Positions 26,576-35,032 of a stretch of DNA of 64,000 nucleotides are shown here, piece by piece (positions within the stretch are counted from its first letter, which is position 1; the number at the start of each line of letters is the position of its first letter). The notes below the pieces were generated by a model. That model was given only the letters and a program-made list of their open reading frames with translations. It had not been told where the DNA came from and did no database searches. The DNA is from Cytobacillus luteolus (GTDB lineage Bacteria; Bacillota; Bacilli; Bacillales; Bacillaceae_L). A program made the position numbers and the translations under genes. Location of the stretch: NCBI RefSeq assembly GCF_017873715.1, contig NZ_JAGGKM010000002.1, forward strand, positions 62,001 to 126,000, in the 5' to 3' direction.

Positions 26576-27424
26576 TCACAGACGTTTATTGTTAAATTGC
26601 TGGTGATAATACGAAAGATAGTGTAGAAAAGAAATTGAGCTTTTATTATGATGACATACCTTATATTGCTTTTTAGGTAAGGGACCTCTTTGTAGAGTGG
26701 ATATTGCAAATAGGCCCTTAAAGGAAGGGTTAGTAACCAATCTTGTTAAATAAGCTGATTGACTACTACCTGCACGCCTGTATTTATTCAAAAACTCAAT
26801 CATTTCTTGAGTGCTCTTTATTCCCACACCATGTCCGAAAAAAGTTCCAGCACTCATCGTTACCGCATTTACCCCTCTATACCATGAGGTTGTTGGGTTG
26901 TAATCTGGGTTACGGAAATAAACAACGTCCCCAGGTAAAATATGGTCCCCATAGTAGGTATAAATTCCGAGGTCAGGATCTGAATGCCAGCTATATAAAT
27001 AGAGAGACTGAAATAGAGAGTTAAATAGAGGCTTTCCAATACTCTTGAGCACAGCATGGTAAAAGACAATGATACAAGCAGTCGCACATTCAAAGGCATA
27101 CTGTGAACTACTTTGATAAATGTCGAGAATGGCATCCGAAGGATTTACGTTCGACTTTAACAGGAATCCACCTTCACTTGTTCGTCTCCAATAGGCTTCA
27201 TTACAATATGCATACTGAAAAGTCGTAAACTCAGCTTGACTATTATTCATTTCCCTTGCACTTTCTATAATGTTTTTACGGAGGTTCAGTTCAAATAGAA
27301 GTTCATTAGACGAAGAATAAGAATATAAGACGCGAGTGTTGGACATTTGCTGAAGAATTTCATTCTCAATACTCCCAACGTTAAATCCATTTGGTTGAAA
27401 GGGCATACCAGATATTTGTATCAT
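26576..27424 (-). CDS. tgl: spore-coat protein-glutamine gamma-glutamyltransferase
   Basis: Transglutaminase that crosslinks spore-coat proteins through glutamine and lysine side chains. The 282-residue protein carries the active-site run YAFECATA with Cys113 and the later ILPGDVVYFRNP region of Tgl. B. subtilis Tgl is about 245 residues, so this copy has a C-terminal extension (about 245-282) rich in His, Lys and Tyr. AAAGGAG lies 7 bp before the ATG. Neighbouring DUF2642 and YjcZ-like genes fit late mother-cell expression; no convincing sigma-K promoter was identified. Confidence 0.93.
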   Translation of the reverse strand: MIQISGMPFQPNGFNVGSIENEILQQMSNTRVLYSYSSSNELLFELNLRKNIIESAREMNNSQAEFTTFQYAYCNEAYWRRTSEGGFLLKSNVNPSDAILDIYQSSSQYAFECATACIIVFYHAVLKSIGKPLFNSLFQSLYLYSWHSDPDLGIYTYYGDHILPGDVVYFRNPDYNPTTSWYRGVNAVTMSAGTFFGHGVGIKSTQEMIEFLNKYRRAGSSQSAYLTRLVTNPSFKGLFAISTLQRGPLPKKQYKVCHHNKSSISFLHYLSYYHQQFNNKRL

Positions 27425-27561
27425 GTAGTTCTCCTTTCCACTACGGTACTGTTCTTATACTATTCAAGTTTATGTTTAAAGATGTTATGTCTAACTTATG
27501 TACATGTATATACTAAGTAAACTATTTAATGAGAAATCACTTCACTTTAACTTGTAATTTT

Positions 27562-27590
27562 CTGACAACATTATCATTAAGTGATAAAAT
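27562..27590 (+). promoter_or_regulatory. sigma-A promoter before the 114-aa gene
   Basis: CTGACA (27562-27567), 17 bp, TAAAAT (27585-27590), 37 bp before the TTG start. Confidence 0.6.
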
Positions 27591-27626
27591 AGAGAAAAAG
27601 TCGTGGGTGGTTAAGGGGTTGTAAAA

Positions 27627-27971
27627 TTGAACTACGAAATGCGAATTGCAAGGATGTTGGCTGAGAATATAGACGGCTTTGTTAAATTTGTTCAAATAAA
27701 TAATGAAAATAGATATAAGAGTTACATAGAAAATCCTGATAAATATTATCAACTAAAACTACTAGTAGACGAGTACAAGTTTCAACTGCTTGCAGATGAA
27801 CTATGGCGGATAAACCAATTTGTTTGGAATGAAAAATACACAACGATACTAGTTAATAGCTTTAGAGAGGGAATGACCGTTATTGAAGAATATGTAGATA
27901 GAAACTATAACGATTTATTCATATTCACCCCTAGGCTTGATACACTAAAGAGCCTCTACTCTTGTTTATAA
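27627..27971 (+). CDS. hypothetical protein (114 aa)
   Basis: A hydrophilic, mostly alpha-helical protein that I do not recognise. It begins with TTG (AAGGGG 8-9 bp upstream) and has charged helices rich in Tyr, Asn and Leu, with no Cys motif or membrane segment. A good promoter lies upstream. It is followed by the sigma/anti-sigma fusion gene 58 bp later, with only a weak hairpin (AGAGCC/GGCTCT, no T-run) at its stop. It could be a small partner of that gene or independent. Confidence 0.65.
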   Translation: MNYEMRIARMLAENIDGFVKFVQINNENRYKSYIENPDKYYQLKLLVDEYKFQLLADELWRINQFVWNEKYTTILVNSFREGMTVIEEYVDRNYNDLFIFTPRLDTLKSLYSCL

Positions 27972-28029
27972 AGGCTCTTATGAAAAGTATTAATTAACTC
28001 CAAAAATATAAATAGAGTAGGTGATTAAA

Positions 28030-30075
28030 TTGCAAACAAATCCAATTTTGATAGAAAGCGTAAAAGAGAAGGACATGAAATCTATCCTAGATTGGTTTGA
28101 TTCAAAGAGAGACATATTTTATAAATTTGCTTGGAACTATAATAAAGATCCTAAGGTGATTGAAGATTTATTCTATAATTCCATCATGAACATTTATGAT
28201 GGAAATCGTAAACTTAAAAAGAACACTAATTTTGAGGCCTGGGTTATTTCAATTTTTTTAAAAGAATGCTGGGAAATCCAAAAAAATAACCAAGAAGAGC
28301 CTTTTGTCACGGATAATGTGATATTAAACGATTTGAGTCAATTGGAAAGTAAATATAAAGATACGATTATCCTATCCTACTTCATGGACTTGCCACATGA
28401 TCAGGTCGCTCATATCCTACAAGTGCCTATTCAAGCGGTAAAAACCAATTTGTTAACAGGAATTCAATTGCTCAGCAAAGACTTTGGTAACACGACCCAA
28501 CAAGAAGATTGTAAGGAGTTTCAGAATCAATTTTTCGATTACCTAAATTGGTCGTTAGTTAGGGAGAAAAAGATAGATTTAGAGATACATATACACACCT
28601 GTCAAAGTTGTCAAAGAGTATTAGGTTCTGTACAAAATGTGGTTTTAACACTAAGAGAGGTAGGCAATCTGGAAATTCCCAATGGGTTCATGAAACATAT
28701 AACCTCAAAAGTAAATGAAACTTTAACTAGAAGGCTGTTAGTCAAAAAAAAGCGAACAATCAAAAGTATAGTGTTATCATCACTTTTAGGAATAATCCTT
28801 GTTGTAGGATTTTTCACAAATGGTTTCGGATATCTTTACTATTCCTGGTTAGACTTTCGCCAACTAGAAGATGAACAAATGCTCGGCTATTTAAAAAGTG
28901 GTTTAGGTGAACCATTAAACCTCGAAGAAGAAAGCAATGGAATTAAAGTGAAGATTAAAACGGCTATAGCTGACGAATATCAAACACTTATCTATTTTGA
29001 AATAGAAGATACAAATGAAGAAAGTAATAAGTATATGATTAATGTTTTTGATGGGGTGTATATTGAAAATGAAAGAGACATCTTAGATGATCGATCTTTT
29101 CCTTTCTTTAATTTTCCTATAGAAAAAATAGGGCAAGAAAAAAATGAAAATATATTTAGTGGAAAGTTCAGTTTGTTACCGATTTCCCAAGAAAGTGGGA
29201 CTATTAAATTAAAACTAACAAACCTGCTAAAGGTAACAGAGGATTCATCTAGTCCTGAGGAACTGATTTATAGAAACTATAATGAGAGAGAGGTTGTTGT
29301 TGGTGATTGGAGTTTTGATATTCCGGTGACAAAGCATGCTTCAGTAGAACAAGAATTAAATAAGCAAATTGAAATAGATGGTGTCCCAATTACTTTTAAA
29401 AAGATATACTTTGCCCCAACAACAACTGTCCTTGAATATGACTTTGAAAGAATGCAAGGGCAAAAACACATTAATGAAATCCGTATCCAAAGTCTTGAAA
29501 ATGAGGGGAAAATATCTAAAGCCCACCTTTATGGGTATCATTATTCAAGAAATGGATTTTATCAAAGTAGTTTTGATTCACATTATTTTGAAAAACCAAA
29601 AGAAATCAAAGTCCAGTTTAGTTCGATTCTTTCATTTATAGAAGATCGTGTCACCTTTGACCTTAATAAGGAATCCACAAGCCCTCAAACGATTGAGTAT
29701 TTAGGTAATACAATATCAATTAACAATATTATAGATGGGGAGCGGAAGAGGGTTGAATTTATAGATGCCCAAGTCGAAGGTAGAGAATATGAATCATTGC
29801 ATTTCGAGTTTAAAACGGAGAATGATGAACCATTAAACATGAATTATCATTCTAGTGACGGAGTATTAATTGACCGCAATGGAAAAACGTATGATCAAAC
29901 AGAATATAATTATTTTATGAGCAATACAGAACCTCCGCGCTATTTCCAAACGAAAATTGATGTTGAGTTATTTGAGCAGGGATCTAATGAAGGTGTATTT
30001 CCAGATAAGCTGCAAATACATGGATATAGTACTATCAATTATATTGATGACGTGGTAGAAATCTCACTAGATTAA
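28030..30075 (+). CDS. fused ECF sigma - zinc anti-sigma - membrane - extracellular protein
   Basis: Single 681-residue polypeptide (TTG at 28030, GTAGGTGAT site; GTG at 28021 possible). Numbered from 28021: an ECF-like region 2 (about 15-85), region 4 with a helix-turn-helix (103-152; SYFMDLPHDQVAHILQVP), a ZAS zinc motif His190-x3-Cys194-x2-Cys197, one membrane helix (248-266) and a large extracellular part (270-684) like DUF4179/DUF5643 anti-sigma proteins. Normally sigma and anti-sigma are separate genes. If released by proteolysis the head could act as a sigma factor; it may also be a degenerate DNA-binding domain. A strong terminator follows. Confidence 0.82.
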   Translation: MQTNPILIESVKEKDMKSILDWFDSKRDIFYKFAWNYNKDPKVIEDLFYNSIMNIYDGNRKLKKNTNFEAWVISIFLKECWEIQKNNQEEPFVTDNVILNDLSQLESKYKDTIILSYFMDLPHDQVAHILQVPIQAVKTNLLTGIQLLSKDFGNTTQQEDCKEFQNQFFDYLNWSLVREKKIDLEIHIHTCQSCQRVLGSVQNVVLTLREVGNLEIPNGFMKHITSKVNETLTRRLLVKKKRTIKSIVLSSLLGIILVVGFFTNGFGYLYYSWLDFRQLEDEQMLGYLKSGLGEPLNLEEESNGIKVKIKTAIADEYQTLIYFEIEDTNEESNKYMINVFDGVYIENERDILDDRSFPFFNFPIEKIGQEKNENIFSGKFSLLPISQESGTIKLKLTNLLKVTEDSSSPEELIYRNYNEREVVVGDWSFDIPVTKHASVEQELNKQIEIDGVPITFKKIYFAPTTTVLEYDFERMQGQKHINEIRIQSLENEGKISKAHLYGYHYSRNGFYQSSFDSHYFEKPKEIKVQFSSILSFIEDRVTFDLNKESTSPQTIEYLGNTISINNIIDGERKRVEFIDAQVEGREYESLHFEFKTENDEPLNMNYHSSDGVLIDRNGKTYDQTEYNYFMSNTEPPRYFQTKIDVELFEQGSNEGVFPDKLQIHGYSTINYIDDVVEISLD

Positions 30076-30097
30076 TAGGATCTTAACTATAAAGAGG

Positions 30098-30129
30098 GAG
30101 TAACTAGAATTTGGAGTTACTCTTTTTTT
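30098..30129 (+). terminator. terminator after the sigma/anti-sigma gene
   Basis: GAGTAACT pairs with AGTTACTC across nine bases, followed by seven Ts. Confidence 0.9.
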
Positions 30130-30149
30130 GAATAAAAAAACAAACTCAG

Positions 30150-30407
30150 TTAAGAGTTTGTCTCACAAACGATATCCAGTTCATATTCTTGTTTATCATC
30201 ATCTTCTCCCATTAGACATGGGAAACACATATCAAAGCCAGATAGTGCTGAACCAATTGCCCATATACTTTGACCACATAAGCAACGAGCGCCTTTTTTC
30301 TTACGCTCTGCAAACACCAGCATTCTTTCTTTCGTTTCTCGCTTGTTTAACGCAGAGTTATCTTTAGCCATTTTCTCAAGAAGTTCTTCTATAGATATAG
30401 GTATCAT
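30150..30407 (-). CDS. small Cys-rich cytoplasmic protein (85 aa)
   Basis: Protein starting MIPISIEELLEKMAKDN, with a helical head, a basic KRETKERM stretch and a C-x-C (ARCLCGQ) plus C-x2-C (MCFPCLMGE) pair that could bind one zinc. The start at 30407 follows a GGGGGTGA site. The tail is acidic. It lies downstream of the ABC exporter genes on the same strand with a 37-bp gap. I do not recognise the family. Confidence 0.7.
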   Translation of the reverse strand: MIPISIEELLEKMAKDNSALNKRETKERMLVFAERKKKGARCLCGQSIWAIGSALSGFDMCFPCLMGEDDDKQEYELDIVCETNS

Positions 30408-30444
30408 AAATTCACCCCCAGCAATGAAGAGAAGTGGGATATAT

Positions 30445-31230
30445 TTAGTTCCCAGCTCCTCGGTATTTTTTAACACCAGCATTCCAAAGGGAAATTGCAA
30501 TGCCTAAGAAGATCACTCCCATCACAGGAGTAAAAAACGCATACATGTACCATTCATCTCTTCCTAAGAAGTAGGCTGCAGGGTACACCCCGACAAAGGC
30601 AAATGGTAAAATCCAGGTTAGCACAAACCGTATGACCTTGTGATAAATATCAACTGGATAACGGCCGTAGTTACCTATGTTGTACATCATTGGCATGATG
30701 TCTGTTCGGCTATCAGACCAAAATCCAATTGTAGCAATGGAGATAAAGATACCAGCATAAATAAATGCACCGCCAATTACCATTGCTATAAAGATAAACA
30801 CATCATACCAAGCGAAGGTTAAACCTAAGTTCGCACCAGCATACACCATAATTACTAAACCAGTAACCACACCAAATAATGATTCTAACTCCATGCGTTC
30901 CATAATTATTTGAAATAGACTATGAATTGGTCGTGTTAACACACGGTCCATTTCGCCTTTTACAATATAACGATCATTAAAGTCCCAGATGTTAAAAAAG
31001 GATGAAAATAAAGCATAGGGAACAAGGAAGAATCCGTAGATGAAGATTATCTCATCGCGACTCCAACCGCTTAGAAAGGAGGTGTGACCAAATACAACTA
31101 AAATGAAAATTAAGTTGACAGCCTGAAATAACAAGTCTGATAGAATTTCGACCACAGTATCAACGCGGTACGTTAATCTTGTTTTTAAATATTGAGAGGC
31201 ATATTGAAAGAACATTGAAACGTAAAACAT
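30445..31230 (-). CDS. ABC-2 exporter permease (second subunit)
   Basis: Membrane protein of 261 residues with about six helices, the ABC2_membrane_6 / COG3694 type. The start at 31230 has AAGGAGG 5 bp upstream. It overlaps the ribosome site with the stop of the previous permease, so translation is coupled. Works with the other permease and ATPase as an exporter of viologen- or daunorubicin-exporter style; real substrate unknown. Confidence 0.9.
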   Translation of the reverse strand: MFYVSMFFQYASQYLKTRLTYRVDTVVEILSDLLFQAVNLIFILVVFGHTSFLSGWSRDEIIFIYGFFLVPYALFSSFFNIWDFNDRYIVKGEMDRVLTRPIHSLFQIIMERMELESLFGVVTGLVIMVYAGANLGLTFAWYDVFIFIAMVIGGAFIYAGIFISIATIGFWSDSRTDIMPMMYNIGNYGRYPVDIYHKVIRFVLTWILPFAFVGVYPAAYFLGRDEWYMYAFFTPVMGVIFLGIAISLWNAGVKKYRGAGN

Positions 31231-31231
31231 A

Positions 31232-32023
31232 TTAGCCTCCTTGTACAATTAATTGTTTTTTTGCGAGTGACCATAACATACGAATCGGAATGAGTAGGAT
31301 GAATGCCCAAACAGCTTGTAGCATCACAGCAGTAAAAATTTCCTGACCGACAAAGCCTTCTGTAAAAATCATACTAGGGATATAGCTAATCGCCTGAAAT
31401 GGTAAATACGTCATAACCGATTGCGCCCAAACTGGATAAAAAGAAATCGGTAGTAACAAACCTGAGAATAAGTCAATAACCACACGTTTTGCGCGAATTA
31501 ATCCTGTATTATTAAATAAAAAGAATGTCATAATTCCAGTCAGTAGGTTTATTTGAGTATTAATAATGAAACTAAACGCAAGTGAAACAAAGAAAAACAG
31601 CCACGTTGAAAAACTAGCTGAAAAACTGATTGGAAAAATTAGAGCAACAATGAACATCCCTGGTACTGAGAAAAATAACAAACGGAAAATCCCTTCTCCA
31701 AGTCCTTGCATCGTTTTCATCCCCAAATAGTTATAAGGACGAATCATTTCGATTGCAACTTTCCCATCCTTAATTTCATTTGCAATTTCTCGATCAATAT
31801 TATTAAAGTAAAAAGCTCGTGCCATCCAAGCAACTGCTACATACGTTGTCATTTGAAGCACTGACATCCCTTGAATTTCTTGTTTATCACCATATATAGC
31901 TGACCATAAAAAGTAATAGGCCCCGATATTAATACTATAAATTAAAATTCCACTATAATAGTTCGTTCGGTAAGCCAGCATCATTAAGAAGCGAATTCGA
32001 ATCATTTCAAGATATTTACTCAT
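31232..32023 (-). CDS. ABC-2 exporter permease (first subunit)
   Basis: Membrane protein of 263 residues, about six helices, of the COG4587/DUF990 type. It starts within the stop of the ATPase gene (ATGA overlap), showing tight coupling. With the second permease it forms a heterodimeric channel. Family members are linked to multidrug or lipid export. Confidence 0.9.
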   Translation of the reverse strand: MSKYLEMIRIRFLMMLAYRTNYYSGILIYSINIGAYYFLWSAIYGDKQEIQGMSVLQMTTYVAVAWMARAFYFNNIDREIANEIKDGKVAIEMIRPYNYLGMKTMQGLGEGIFRLLFFSVPGMFIVALIFPISFSASFSTWLFFFVSLAFSFIINTQINLLTGIMTFFLFNNTGLIRAKRVVIDLFSGLLLPISFYPVWAQSVMTYLPFQAISYIPSMIFTEGFVGQEIFTAVMLQAVWAFILLIPIRMLWSLAKKQLIVQGG

Positions 32024-33018
32024 GAGAGGGCCATTCCTTCTTCATAAATCTTGCGGACGATCTCTTCCGTTGATACTTCATTGATTCGAACATTTTTAAT
32101 CGGGTTCTTTTGAATAACATCTCTAATGATTTGGGATACAAGTTGCTCATCCCCGTTTACAAAAGCAAGCCAAGTGGTCGCGTCTTTTTGTTCCCAAGTT
32201 ACATTTTGTATAGTAGGGAGGTCAGCATTTGTGATGACCTTCAGAAAATCAAATTCAACTTGTTTACCTTCAACCGCTTGAGCTTGGAGTTGATTAAGCT
32301 TACCGTCATATATGATTTTTCCTTCATCTAATAACACAACTCTTTCACAAAGTGCCTCGATATCTGTTAAGTCATGGGTCGTTAGTAGAATCGTAGTTTT
32401 ATACTGCTCATTGATCTCTTTTAAAAACTTACGAATCTTTAACTTAACTAATACATCCAATCCAATCGTAGGCTCATCCAAAAAGAGGAGGGGAGGGTTG
32501 TGAATAAGAGCAGCTGCTAATTCACAGCGCATTCTTTGGCCAAGAGACAGTTTTCGAACTGGCTTATCTAATAAAGGCCCAATTTCTAACGTCTCAATCA
32601 CATGGCCCATGTGTCTGTTATAATCCTCATCCGATACACGGTACACCTTTTTTAACAATCTAAAAGATTCCTGCACAGCAATATCCCACCATAGCTGAGA
32701 ACGCTGACCAAATACGACTCCAATCGTACGAACAAACTCTTCACGTTGCTTATGTGGATTCATCCCATTTACAGTAATCGAGCCTGCAGTTGGTGTTAGG
32801 ATGCCGGTTAACATCTTAATAGTAGTCGACTTTCCAGCACCGTTTTCTCCAATATACCCGACCATCTCACCTTGCCTTACCGTTAACGAAATATTATCAA
32901 CAGCCGCAAGCACTTTATAATTACGAGTAAACAAGTCACGAAAAGCTCCTGACAAGCCTGAACGACTTGAATATGACTTAAATTCCTTACGCAAATTTTG
33001 AACTTCAATTACGTTCAT
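32020..33018 (-). CDS. ABC exporter ATPase
   Basis: ATP-binding subunit of 332 residues (COG4586-like) with Walker A GENGAGKST (57-65), signature LSLGQRM and Walker B LLFLDEP. The N-terminus has an extra loop (15-36) before the core, and a C-terminal regulatory region (about 245-332) follows, as in the viologen exporter group. First gene of a three-gene minus-strand operon with a sigma-A promoter upstream. Confidence 0.93.
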   Translation of the reverse strand: MNVIEVQNLRKEFKSYSSRSGLSGAFRDLFTRNYKVLAAVDNISLTVRQGEMVGYIGENGAGKSTTIKMLTGILTPTAGSITVNGMNPHKQREEFVRTIGVVFGQRSQLWWDIAVQESFRLLKKVYRVSDEDYNRHMGHVIETLEIGPLLDKPVRKLSLGQRMRCELAAALIHNPPLLFLDEPTIGLDVLVKLKIRKFLKEINEQYKTTILLTTHDLTDIEALCERVVLLDEGKIIYDGKLNQLQAQAVEGKQVEFDFLKVITNADLPTIQNVTWEQKDATTWLAFVNGDEQLVSQIIRDVIQKNPIKNVRINEVSTEEIVRKIYEEGMALS

Positions 33019-33063
33019 TTTGATCCTCCTAGATGAAATATACGAACCTTATCACAAAGTATA

Positions 33064-33092
33064 ATTTTATCGTGGGCTTGTACATCAATCAA
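33064..33092 (-). promoter_or_regulatory. sigma-A promoter of the ABC exporter operon
   Basis: On the minus strand TTGATT (33087-33092), 17 bp, TAAAAT (33064-33069), 46 bp before the ATPase start. Confidence 0.6.
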
Positions 33093-33147
33093 GTATACAG
33101 CACTGTTTGCTCAATCTAAATAGATAAGGGTTCTGTAAAAATTTAAA

Positions 33148-33177
33148 AAATTCCACACTGTTAAAGGTGTGGAATTT
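33148..33177 (-). terminator. terminator after the VOC gene
   Basis: AAATTCCACAC and GTGTGGAATTT pair perfectly across eight bases, with a T-run on the minus strand. Confidence 0.9.
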
Positions 33178-33249
33178 GTTTTTTATATTAGTATTATTAC
33201 TTATTATACTACTTCAAAAAGCTATTTAAATTGCCTTGTAAATGAATTC

Positions 33250-33621
33250 TTATCGATGTTGATCAACAAGAATGAGATTGCCATCTGGATCTTCAATTGT
33301 GAAATGAGCTGGACCTTCGTTAACAGCATCTGTTTCAGTTAACATTTTCATTCCTTTTTCTTTTAAATGATTTTGGATTTCCCGTATGTCCGTAAAAGTA
33401 TCGATATTTTCTGCATTTTGATTCCATCCAGGATTAAAGGTAAGAATGTTCTTATCAAACATCCCTTGAAATAAACCAATGACGGAATCACCATTCTTCA
33501 TAATTAACCAGTTTTGATTGATATCACCACTTAACACGTGAAAACCAAGGTTCTCGTAAAATTCTTTTGAAGCATGAATATCTTTGACATTTAAACTTAC
33601 AGAAAACGCACCTAGTTTCAT
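33250..33621 (-). CDS. VOC (glyoxalase/bleomycin-resistance) family protein
   Basis: Protein of 123 residues made of two beta-alpha-beta-beta-beta modules, the vicinal oxygen chelate fold. Metal-ligand candidates are the late His/Glu in GPAHFTIEDPDGN and the N-terminal strand VSLNVKDIHASKEFYENLGF. The family includes dioxygenases, glyoxalases and drug-binding proteins; no substrate is indicated. Expressed alone on the minus strand. Confidence 0.88.
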   Translation of the reverse strand: MKLGAFSVSLNVKDIHASKEFYENLGFHVLSGDINQNWLIMKNGDSVIGLFQGMFDKNILTFNPGWNQNAENIDTFTDIREIQNHLKEKGMKMLTETDAVNEGPAHFTIEDPDGNLILVDQHR

Positions 33622-33777
33622 TTTTCTACTCCTTTTGGTAACTATATTTTTTGAGGAACAAAAATCCTATATTCAATTTAACTTTCCTAAGATTAAGTTT
33701 ACAATTATAGATATAATAATGGAAACTTATTTTGATGTTTAAACAATTACAAGTAACAATACTTAGGAGGAGTTCCT

Positions 33778-34083
33778 TTGAACAAATTTAGTTTATTTGG
33801 AAAGTTTACAGTGCAAGAAGGGAAACGTGAGGAAATGGTAGATATTTTGCTAGAAGCAGCAAAATCAATGAAAGATTTGGATGGATGCGAGATATACCTT
33901 GTAAATATTTCTGACAGTGAACCAAATACTGTCTATGTTTATGAAGTGTGGAATGATGAAACTGCCCATCAAGCCTCTCTTACCCTTGAATCTACACAAA
34001 CGCTAATAACTCGTGCGAAGCCAATCATTTCCGGAATGGAGAGAATCGGCACTCTAAAAACAATGGGTGGAAAGGGTATTTAA
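33778..34083 (+). CDS. ABM-domain (antibiotic biosynthesis monooxygenase-like) protein
   Basis: Protein of 101 residues with the dimeric ferredoxin-like ABM pattern: FGKFTVQEGKREEMVDIL opening and a central VYVYEVWNDETAHQASL. These small proteins act as quinol monooxygenases, heme oxygenases or without a known substrate. TTG start with an excellent AGGAGGAG site. It is transcribed alone, with a hairpin after it. Confidence 0.88.
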   Translation: MNKFSLFGKFTVQEGKREEMVDILLEAAKSMKDLDGCEIYLVNISDSEPNTVYVYEVWNDETAHQASLTLESTQTLITRAKPIISGMERIGTLKTMGGKGI

Positions 34084-34153
34084 ACAATATCTTTATTAAT
34101 ACATGGGGCGATTCTTTACACATAAAGGCTTTCTTTTAACATAATTTATCTTT

Positions 34154-34186
34154 GAGAAGCTAATGAAATAATAGCTTCTCTTATTT
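34154..34186 (+). terminator. terminator after the ABM gene
   Basis: GAGAAGCTA pairs with TAGCTTCTC across nine bases, followed by TTATTT. A weak T-run. Confidence 0.7.
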
Positions 34187-34312
34187 AGTTCAAGAAGAGG
34201 GAAAAAAATTAGCCTGGGCAAAAATAGATGCTGCACTGCTCACTACAGTTATTGTTGTTTTTACATGGGAAATGTTTAACATAATTTTTAATCTCCCTAA
34301 TACGGGGTAAAA

Positions 34313-34882
34313 TTACTTCACTCCAAAAAGACCCTTATAGATAAGACTATTTATAATTTCAGCCATTTCTTTTGGAGTTCTATCCATCCCTTTGTTTAGC
34401 CAGTTTTTTATAACGTGAATACTACCACTGATGATAAATGTGCTCATATATTCAGATGGCTCTTCGTCTAGGTTGGTAACAGCTCTCCAATTTTCCATAA
34501 AGAAATGATTGGCGAAAATCATCACTTTCTTCTGAAAGGTAGTGTGTATCTTATCATTAAGAAGTGTTGTACATATTTCATACTTTGATGCAAAGTATTC
34601 AAGTAATTTTTCAATAACCTCAGAGGAGTCTTCCTCTTTCTTATAACTAAACTGACTTAGATACCCCTTCATATCCTCTATGATTTCATCTTCTAACTTA
34701 TCTAGCAAGTCATATTGATCGGAATAATGTGAGTAGAATGTTGAACGGTTGATATCTGCAAGTTCGCAAATCTCTTTTACCGTAATCGATGAAATTTGCT
34801 TTACGCTTAATAGCTTCACTAGATGATCCTTTAGTACCATCCGAGTATATTTTTTTCTTCTGTCTAGTTTTTGGCTAGTCAT
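34313..34882 (-). CDS. TetR-family regulator of the MMPL operon
   Basis: Regulator of 189 residues starting MTSQKLDRRKKYTRMVLKDH at 34882 (AAAGGAA 9-10 bp upstream). Longer in-frame starts would encode an unlikely Cys/His-rich head from the promoter region. The helix-turn-helix is about 28-52 (ITVKEICELADINRSTFYSHY). It is divergent from the MMPL transporter gene with an inverted repeat in between, so it most likely represses that operon. Confidence 0.9.
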   Translation of the reverse strand: MTSQKLDRRKKYTRMVLKDHLVKLLSVKQISSITVKEICELADINRSTFYSHYSDQYDLLDKLEDEIIEDMKGYLSQFSYKKEEDSSEVIEKLLEYFASKYEICTTLLNDKIHTTFQKKVMIFANHFFMENWRAVTNLDEEPSEYMSTFIISGSIHVIKNWLNKGMDRTPKEMAEIINSLIYKGLFGVK

Positions 34883-34912
34883 AGTAAAGATTCCTTTCTT
34901 TTTCGAGATTAC

Positions 34913-34937
34913 CCAACACATGGGATGAATGTGTTTG
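34913..34937. promoter_or_regulatory. inverted repeat, putative TetR operator
   Basis: CCAACACAT and ATGTGTTTG arms (nine bases, one mismatch) around a 7-bp centre, between the divergent TetR and MMPL genes. It lies about 30 bp upstream of the MMPL promoter. Confidence 0.5.
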
Positions 34938-34966
34938 ATAAATGACGGATGTTGCTTTACTGTTTG

Positions 34967-34995
34967 TTGATTAGGCAACACGGTGTCTCTATAAT
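34967..34995 (+). promoter_or_regulatory. sigma-A promoter of the MMPL operon
   Basis: TTGATT (34967-34972), 17 bp, TATAAT (34990-34995), 38 bp before the GTG start. A TGTTG/CAACA repeat overlaps it. Confidence 0.75.
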
Positions 34996-35032
34996 GATAT
35001 AGGGAATAGTAAAACACGGCAAGAGAGGGTGA

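Noticed and set aside
27440-27500. Sigma-K promoter before tgl
   Set aside because: CATA-like -10 candidates on the minus strand do not combine with a well-placed AC -35, so no site is claimed.
27948-27975. Hairpin at the stop of the 114-aa gene as a terminator
   Set aside because: AGAGCC/GGCTCT arms are present but the loop is long and no T-run follows.
34167-34310. Open frame with a hydrophobic stretch (TTVIVVFTWEMFNIIFNL) downstream of an AGAGGG run
   Set aside because: No ATG, GTG or TTG lies in frame before the hydrophobic part, so it cannot be called a gene. It could be a remnant, but nothing supports that further.
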